A DNA stretch of 25,502 bases from an uncultured Lachnospiraceae bacterium (lineage in GTDB: Bacteria; Bacillota; Clostridia; Lachnospirales; Lachnospiraceae), in the NCBI GenBank assembly GCA_910578405.1, contig CAJTQO010000050.1:1-25502 (forward strand), given 5' to 3'. This document shows, piece after piece, positions 21,670 to 25,502 of the stretch. Numbering within the stretch: position 1 is the first letter of the stretch; each line of letters begins with the position of its first letter. Made by a program: the position numbers and the translations under genes. Under the pieces are notes generated by a model. The model searched no databases, had not been told where the DNA came from, and saw only the letters and a program-made list of their open reading frames with translations.

Positions 21670-24048
21670 TTATGCTTTAAAGACAGCAATGGTAACGCCG
21701 GTATCGCCTTCGCCATGTTCTCCAAGGCGGAAGGATTCCACATATTTTATTTTTTTCAAATGTCCATGCACCGCCTTGCGCAGCGCCCCTGTCCCTTTGC
21801 CATGTACAATGCGCACGCTTGGCAAGTGGGCCAGGTAGGCGTCGTCCAGATATTTGTCTAGTTCGGATAAGGCTTCATCCACTGTTTTCCCCAAAAGATT
21901 GATTTCCGTGGAGATGCTGTAGGATTTTGCCATTCGGATGTTGCTGCCGCCAGAGCGTTTTGAAACTGACGGTTTTGTGATTGGCTTATCTTCTATAAGA
22001 ACGATATCTTTCAGATTTGCCTGGGTACGGATTATGCCGCATTGTACAAACAAATTTCCTTTATGGTCTGGAAGGGAGCTTACAGCGCCTGTCAGTCCCA
22101 TGGAAAGGATTTTTACACTGTCGCCCAGTTTAAGCTGGTTCGGTTTTAATTCTTTTTTCGGGGATTGGTTTTGTTTCAGGGTAAGCTTGCTGTTTGTTTC
22201 GGAAACTTTGCCTCTGATTTGTTCCCGTGTTTTTTCCAGGTCTTTCATGGAGGCGTTTGGGCCGGCCTTTTGGAAGACGCGGATAGTTTCGTCAGCCACA
22301 TCTTTGGCTTCCTGCAGGATATCCCGTGCTTTTTCATTAGCTTCCCGCAGGATGCGTTGTTTGGACTCTTCGATTTTGTCTTGTTTGTTTTGGAGCTGTT
22401 CTTTTAAGCGCTTGATTTCTTCTTTGTAGGAAGCGGCTTCTAAGCGTTCTTTTTCAATGGTGACTTTGCTGTGTTCCAAATCGGCAATCAAATCTTCAAA
22501 GGCTTCGTTTTCCTGGCTGATTTGTTCCTTTGCCGCTTGGATAATATAATCCGGCAGTCCCAGCTTGGCAGAAATGGCAAAGGCATTGCTTTTGCCTGGG
22601 ATGCCGATAAGCAGACGGTAAGTGGGCTGCAAAGTATTGACGTCAAATTCGCAGCAGGCGTTCTCTACCTGTTGTGTGGAAAGGGCATACACCTTTAATT
22701 CGCTGTAATGAGTAGTGGCCATGGTGCGGATATTCCCTCTATGGAGGCAGTCTAAGATAGCGATGGCAAGCGCAGCGCCCTCTGTTGGATCCGTCCCCGC
22801 TCCTAATTCATCGAAAAGGCATAGGGAATCAGCGTCTGCCTGCTTTAAGATAGAGACGATACTGGTCATATGGGAGGAAAATGTGCTGAGGCTTTGCTCA
22901 ATGCTCTGTTCATCGCCAATGTCTGCAAACACTTCTGTAAATACAGAGAGTTCTGAACGGTCAAGGGCAGGGATATGCAACCCAGCCTGTCCCATCAGAG
23001 TAAAAAGCCCTACTGTTTTCAATGAAACGGTCTTGCCTCCGGTATTTGGCCCGGTAATGACCAATAGGTGAAAGTCTCTGCCTAAGTAAATATCTATGGG
23101 GACTACTTTTTTCTTATCTAACAGGGGATGCCTGCCTTTGCGGATATTGATATATTTGTTTGTGTTAAAAACCGGAGCTGTGGCATTTTGCTCCATGGCA
23201 AGAGACGCTTTGGCAAAAATAAAGTCAAGCGTAGTCATAATCCTTTGATTGTTAGAAAGGGCGTGTGTATGTTCGCCGGCCTGTGCGCTTAATTTGGCAA
23301 GGATAATTTCAATTTCTTCCTGTTCCTTTAAAGCAAGCTCTTTTAATTGGTTGTTTAAATTTACGATGGCTGCCGGTTCAATAAAGAAGGTGGAACCGGT
23401 GGCAGATTGGTCATGTATCATGCCTGGCACCTGCCCTTTGTGTTCCGCTTTTACCGGGAGGCAGTAACGGTTGTTGCGCATTGTAATAACGGCATCCTGC
23501 AGGTAGGTGCGGCAGGAGCCGTTTACCATATGGTTAAGCTGATTGTGGATGCGGTCATTGGCCAACATCATATTTCGCCGGATGGATTTTAACGCCGGGC
23601 TGGCGTCGTCGCTGATTTCTTCTTCCGAAAGGATACAGCGGCGGATTTCGCTGGACAATGGAGTCAGAGGTTCCAAAGCGTGGAACAAATCATCCAGGGA
23701 ATCGGCGGCGCTATCGTCTCTGTCTCTTTTCCCGTAAGATTTCACACGGCTGACATTTTCTAACATGGCGGCGATTTTCAAAAGCTCTGCAGTGGAAAGG
23801 GATGCTCCGATGCTCAAGGATTTCAAAGTGTAGCCCAAGTCTTTGTTGCCGCCAAAGGAAGTGGAGCCTTTGCGGAACAGACGGGAAAGGGCGTCTGCTG
23901 TCTGCTGCTGCGCTTCGTTGATGAGGACAATATCGGTGTAGGGCTTTAATTCCATACAGAGTTTTTTGCCTGGCTCTGAGTTAGCCTTTTCAGCCAGCAT
24001 AGCTATGATTTTGTTATATTCTAACGTACGTAATACTTTTTCATTCAT
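21670..24048 (-). CDS. mutS2: Endonuclease MutS2
   Basis: The 792-residue protein lacks the mismatch-recognition domain of MutS1. It carries the core and clamp helices, the ABC-type ATPase (Walker A TGPNTGGKT with Lys339; Walker B LCLFDELGAGTDPTEG), a long coiled coil (about residues 520-640, rich in Glu/Lys), and a C-terminal Smr nuclease domain (about 715-792; NLLGKTVDEALSELDKYL and VRIVHGKGTGALRKAVH). The family acts on branched DNA and, in Bacillus, on collided ribosomes. Length and ends match. The ribosome binding site before ATG 24048 is weak (GGAAT). It precedes the two-component genes in the same direction. Confidence 0.97.
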   Translation of the reverse strand: MNEKVLRTLEYNKIIAMLAEKANSEPGKKLCMELKPYTDIVLINEAQQQTADALSRLFRKGSTSFGGNKDLGYTLKSLSIGASLSTAELLKIAAMLENVSRVKSYGKRDRDDSAADSLDDLFHALEPLTPLSSEIRRCILSEEEISDDASPALKSIRRNMMLANDRIHNQLNHMVNGSCRTYLQDAVITMRNNRYCLPVKAEHKGQVPGMIHDQSATGSTFFIEPAAIVNLNNQLKELALKEQEEIEIILAKLSAQAGEHTHALSNNQRIMTTLDFIFAKASLAMEQNATAPVFNTNKYINIRKGRHPLLDKKKVVPIDIYLGRDFHLLVITGPNTGGKTVSLKTVGLFTLMGQAGLHIPALDRSELSVFTEVFADIGDEQSIEQSLSTFSSHMTSIVSILKQADADSLCLFDELGAGTDPTEGAALAIAILDCLHRGNIRTMATTHYSELKVYALSTQQVENACCEFDVNTLQPTYRLLIGIPGKSNAFAISAKLGLPDYIIQAAKEQISQENEAFEDLIADLEHSKVTIEKERLEAASYKEEIKRLKEQLQNKQDKIEESKQRILREANEKARDILQEAKDVADETIRVFQKAGPNASMKDLEKTREQIRGKVSETNSKLTLKQNQSPKKELKPNQLKLGDSVKILSMGLTGAVSSLPDHKGNLFVQCGIIRTQANLKDIVLIEDKPITKPSVSKRSGGSNIRMAKSYSISTEINLLGKTVDEALSELDKYLDDAYLAHLPSVRIVHGKGTGALRKAVHGHLKKIKYVESFRLGEHGEGDTGVTIAVFKA

Positions 24049-24114
24049 TTTTCTATTCCATCAATATTTTATTCTTTGCATAATTGTTTGTTTGGTTCCC
24101 ATTTCTTCCTGCTG

Positions 24115-24522
24115 TTATGACAGTTTGTTTTTAAGATGTTGTTTTTTCAAAACATAAACGACAGTATGGATGATACATAGCAGCAAAAAAAGGCACGTAA
24201 AGTTAATCCAAATATCCCTGTATGCTGTTTTCGCCAAAGGTTCCCGCAGTCCGGTAAACCAGACATATACGAACGCCAGCAGTTGAGAGGGAATATAGGC
24301 AATCAAATATCTGAGAGCCAATGGCTTGACAGGCAAATTTGTACACAGCTCAAATGCAGCTATCCCAATTAGAAGAATCATAGCCCTGTCTAATTCATGC
24401 CAGTTACCGTTTGGATCTTCATAAATACCATTACAAAGGTACAAAACGCTGTTCAACAATGTTATTACCGTATATATAATCGAGTAAATTGATAGGATAC
24501 GAATCCACTTTTCCTTCTTCAT
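24115..24522 (-). CDS. Small four-helix membrane protein, DUF6608-like
   Basis: The 135-residue protein begins KKEKWIRILSIYSIIYTVIT and has about four hydrophobic helices (near residues 8-28, 45-63, 75-95, 110-128). The motif NGIYEDPNGNWHELDRAMIL and the LALRYLIAYIPSQLLAF segment match my memory of a conserved Clostridia family of unknown function (DUF6608); this name is from recall, not a search. ATG 24522 is chosen because GGAGGGG lies 5-6 nt upstream. A longer frame to 24675 would overlap the lipoprotein gene. It is 40 nt downstream of the lipoprotein gene and probably co-transcribed with it. Confidence 0.75.
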   Translation of the reverse strand: MKKEKWIRILSIYSIIYTVITLLNSVLYLCNGIYEDPNGNWHELDRAMILLIGIAAFELCTNLPVKPLALRYLIAYIPSQLLAFVYVWFTGLREPLAKTAYRDIWINFTCLFLLLCIIHTVVYVLKKQHLKNKLS

Positions 24523-24562
24523 TTTCCCCTCCAGTTTCAACTTTCCAAACCTGATAACACGA

Positions 24563-25237
24563 TTATTCCGCTCCGCCCAAATTGTATATAATAGCCAGCG
24601 CAATCTTTCCGGCCATATCTTTGTCACCTGTTTTCTGTGATGACTTCCCATAAATAGCAAAATAGTATTCATCATATGTCCAGTCTATCATAAACATATC
24701 ACCGGTTTCATTAACTCTCATATAAGGAAATATATATTCCCCTTCTGCGGTTGGCGCCGTCCATTCGATTTTGGTGGAATCCACAAAAACTTCATCTGGC
24801 AGAACGGATGCCTTTTCTTTACCGGCAGCAAACGTACAGCGTCCCACATTCTCTAATTCAAATTCAATCTGTAATTCATCATCCTCTGTTTTTTTTACTT
24901 CAACATCTGACGTAATCGGCATATGCTCCAACACTTCTTTTGGATTGCCAAATTCGACTGCGTTCACAATCTCCACTTCATCCAAACCGACACGGTCTGC
25001 CCCAATCCCATCCAATTCTCTTCCAAAGTTCTGTCCCTCTGCTTCAGAGCTTCTTTCCGCTTCCTGCTTCTGACTTTCTGTATCATTTTGTGCTGTAGTA
25101 ACAGTAACGTCAGACTCGATTGCTTTTTCCTCTGTCTGAATTGATTGGGATGGCATGCTGCTACACCCTGCCAAACCTGATAACGCACCGGTTACAAAAA
25201 CTATACGGCTTAATGCTTTAAAACTTTGGTTGTGCAT
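24563..25237 (-). CDS. Putative lipoprotein of unknown function
   Basis: The 224-residue product has a signal with a textbook lipobox ending at Cys25 (LSGLAGC), then an acidic, Ser/Glu-rich linker (about residues 28-75). A soluble domain of ~140 residues follows with hydrophobic beta-like stretches (DDELQIEFELENVGRCTF, EYIFPYMRVNETGDMFMIDW). No family is recognised. ATG 25237 is chosen because AAGGAAGGG lies ~10 nt upstream and the lipobox falls at a normal distance. The frame is open further upstream but adds an unlikely basic stretch. It forms a unit with the small membrane gene at 24115-24522; together they may be a membrane-attached pair. Confidence 0.8.
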   Translation of the reverse strand: MHNQSFKALSRIVFVTGALSGLAGCSSMPSQSIQTEEKAIESDVTVTTAQNDTESQKQEAERSSEAEGQNFGRELDGIGADRVGLDEVEIVNAVEFGNPKEVLEHMPITSDVEVKKTEDDELQIEFELENVGRCTFAAGKEKASVLPDEVFVDSTKIEWTAPTAEGEYIFPYMRVNETGDMFMIDWTYDEYYFAIYGKSSQKTGDKDMAGKIALAIIYNLGGAE

Positions 25238-25502
25238 ATGATAGTCCCTTCCTTTATTCTGGAAATCCCGAAGCATATTGACACGTTTACGTTCCGCGCC
25301 GCCTATTTTGCCATCTGCGCGTTGTCGCCAGTCAACGATACCACCGCATCGCCTTCCTCCACCGCTTTGCAGGCTGCCCAAATATCTGGCGCTGAAAGTG
25401 TAATAATTGTTCGGATGGATTATTAGTGTTCCATCTAGGCCGAAATTAGATTTGTGGGCTGCATGGTTCGTGCCAGCGCTAGGTAAAATTTCGACGGCGA
25501 TG
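25238..25502. other. Right-edge stretch without a confident gene; possible ORF remnant
   Basis: No complete gene is seen. On the minus strand a short frame without a start (25303-25419) reads ...SAPDIWAACKAVEEGDAV and ends in TAG. It looks protein-like and could be the 3' remnant of a broken gene. A second minus frame is open through to the lipoprotein. Composition is somewhat GC-richer than the lipoprotein gene. The minus-strand leader of the lipoprotein lies at its left end, but no clear promoter was found. Confidence 0.3.

Noticed and set aside
21938..22429. + strand frame in mutS2
   Set aside because: It is antisense to the MutS2 coiled coil; no RBS or recognisable motif.
24523..24675. 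N-terminal extension of the DUF6608-like gene
   Set aside because: It would overlap the lipoprotein gene, and ATG 24522 has a strong RBS.
25238..25381. N-terminal extension of the lipoprotein
   Set aside because: It would place the lipobox at residue ~73, and the added part is basic and not signal-like.
25420..25502. tRNA or tmRNA end suggested by GGTTCGTGCC
   Set aside because: No acceptor stem or cloverleaf could be drawn.

Overview
The window reads as a chromosomal segment of a Gram-positive anaerobe of the class Clostridia, most likely a Lachnospiraceae-type gut bacterium. This is inferred from strong AGGAGG-type ribosome binding sites, moderate-to-low GC, MutS2 with a Smr domain, a DUF4080-type B12-binding radical SAM protein, a VanW/G5 surface protein, a class II GalT, and an ECF sigma/anti-sigma pair. 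No 16S gene or species marker is present, so the family-level call is an inference.

Left edge (1 to about 960): the 3' end of a large serine recombinase, visibly GC-richer than what follows, which marks the end of an integrative element. Next is a sharp sigma-A promoter (999-1027) preceded by three CTTAA boxes spaced exactly 11 bp apart, then a membrane acyltransferase (1082-2062). A galactose cluster follows: AraC-type regulator, galK and galT (2120-6009), ending in a very long terminator hairpin.

Middle (6202-15753): a small XRE repressor faces away from a radical SAM gene that overlaps nth (endonuclease III). A DEDDh exonuclease comes next, converging with a membrane-anchored hypothetical gene. 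A consensus promoter at 10722-10750 then drives a previously easy-to-miss 35-aa membrane microprotein (10790-10897) and a secreted VanW/G5 protein with an acidic 18-bp tandem repeat and a proline-rich tail. An AIR-synthase-like protein, an Lrp/AsnC regulator and a translationally coupled PLP aminotransferase follow, closed by a 13-bp perfect hairpin.

Right part (15754-25502): a SIMPL-domain lipoprotein lies on the minus strand, then trmL and a stand-alone 92-aa XRE gene. A tightly overlapping three-gene unit follows: ECF sigma factor, six-TM zinc anti-sigma, 63-aa protein. A 107-nt highly folded inverted repeat separates it from a minus-strand block read right to left: lipoprotein, small membrane protein (DUF6608-like), mutS2, OmpR-type response regulator, sensor histidine kinase. 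The last ~260 bases carry no confident gene.

No rRNA, tRNA, CRISPR array or complete insertion sequence was recognised. The most unusual items are the 107-nt fold, the 11-bp-phased CTTAA promoter beside the element end, the microprotein ahead of the VanW gene, and the sigma/anti-sigma/63-aa overlap unit.
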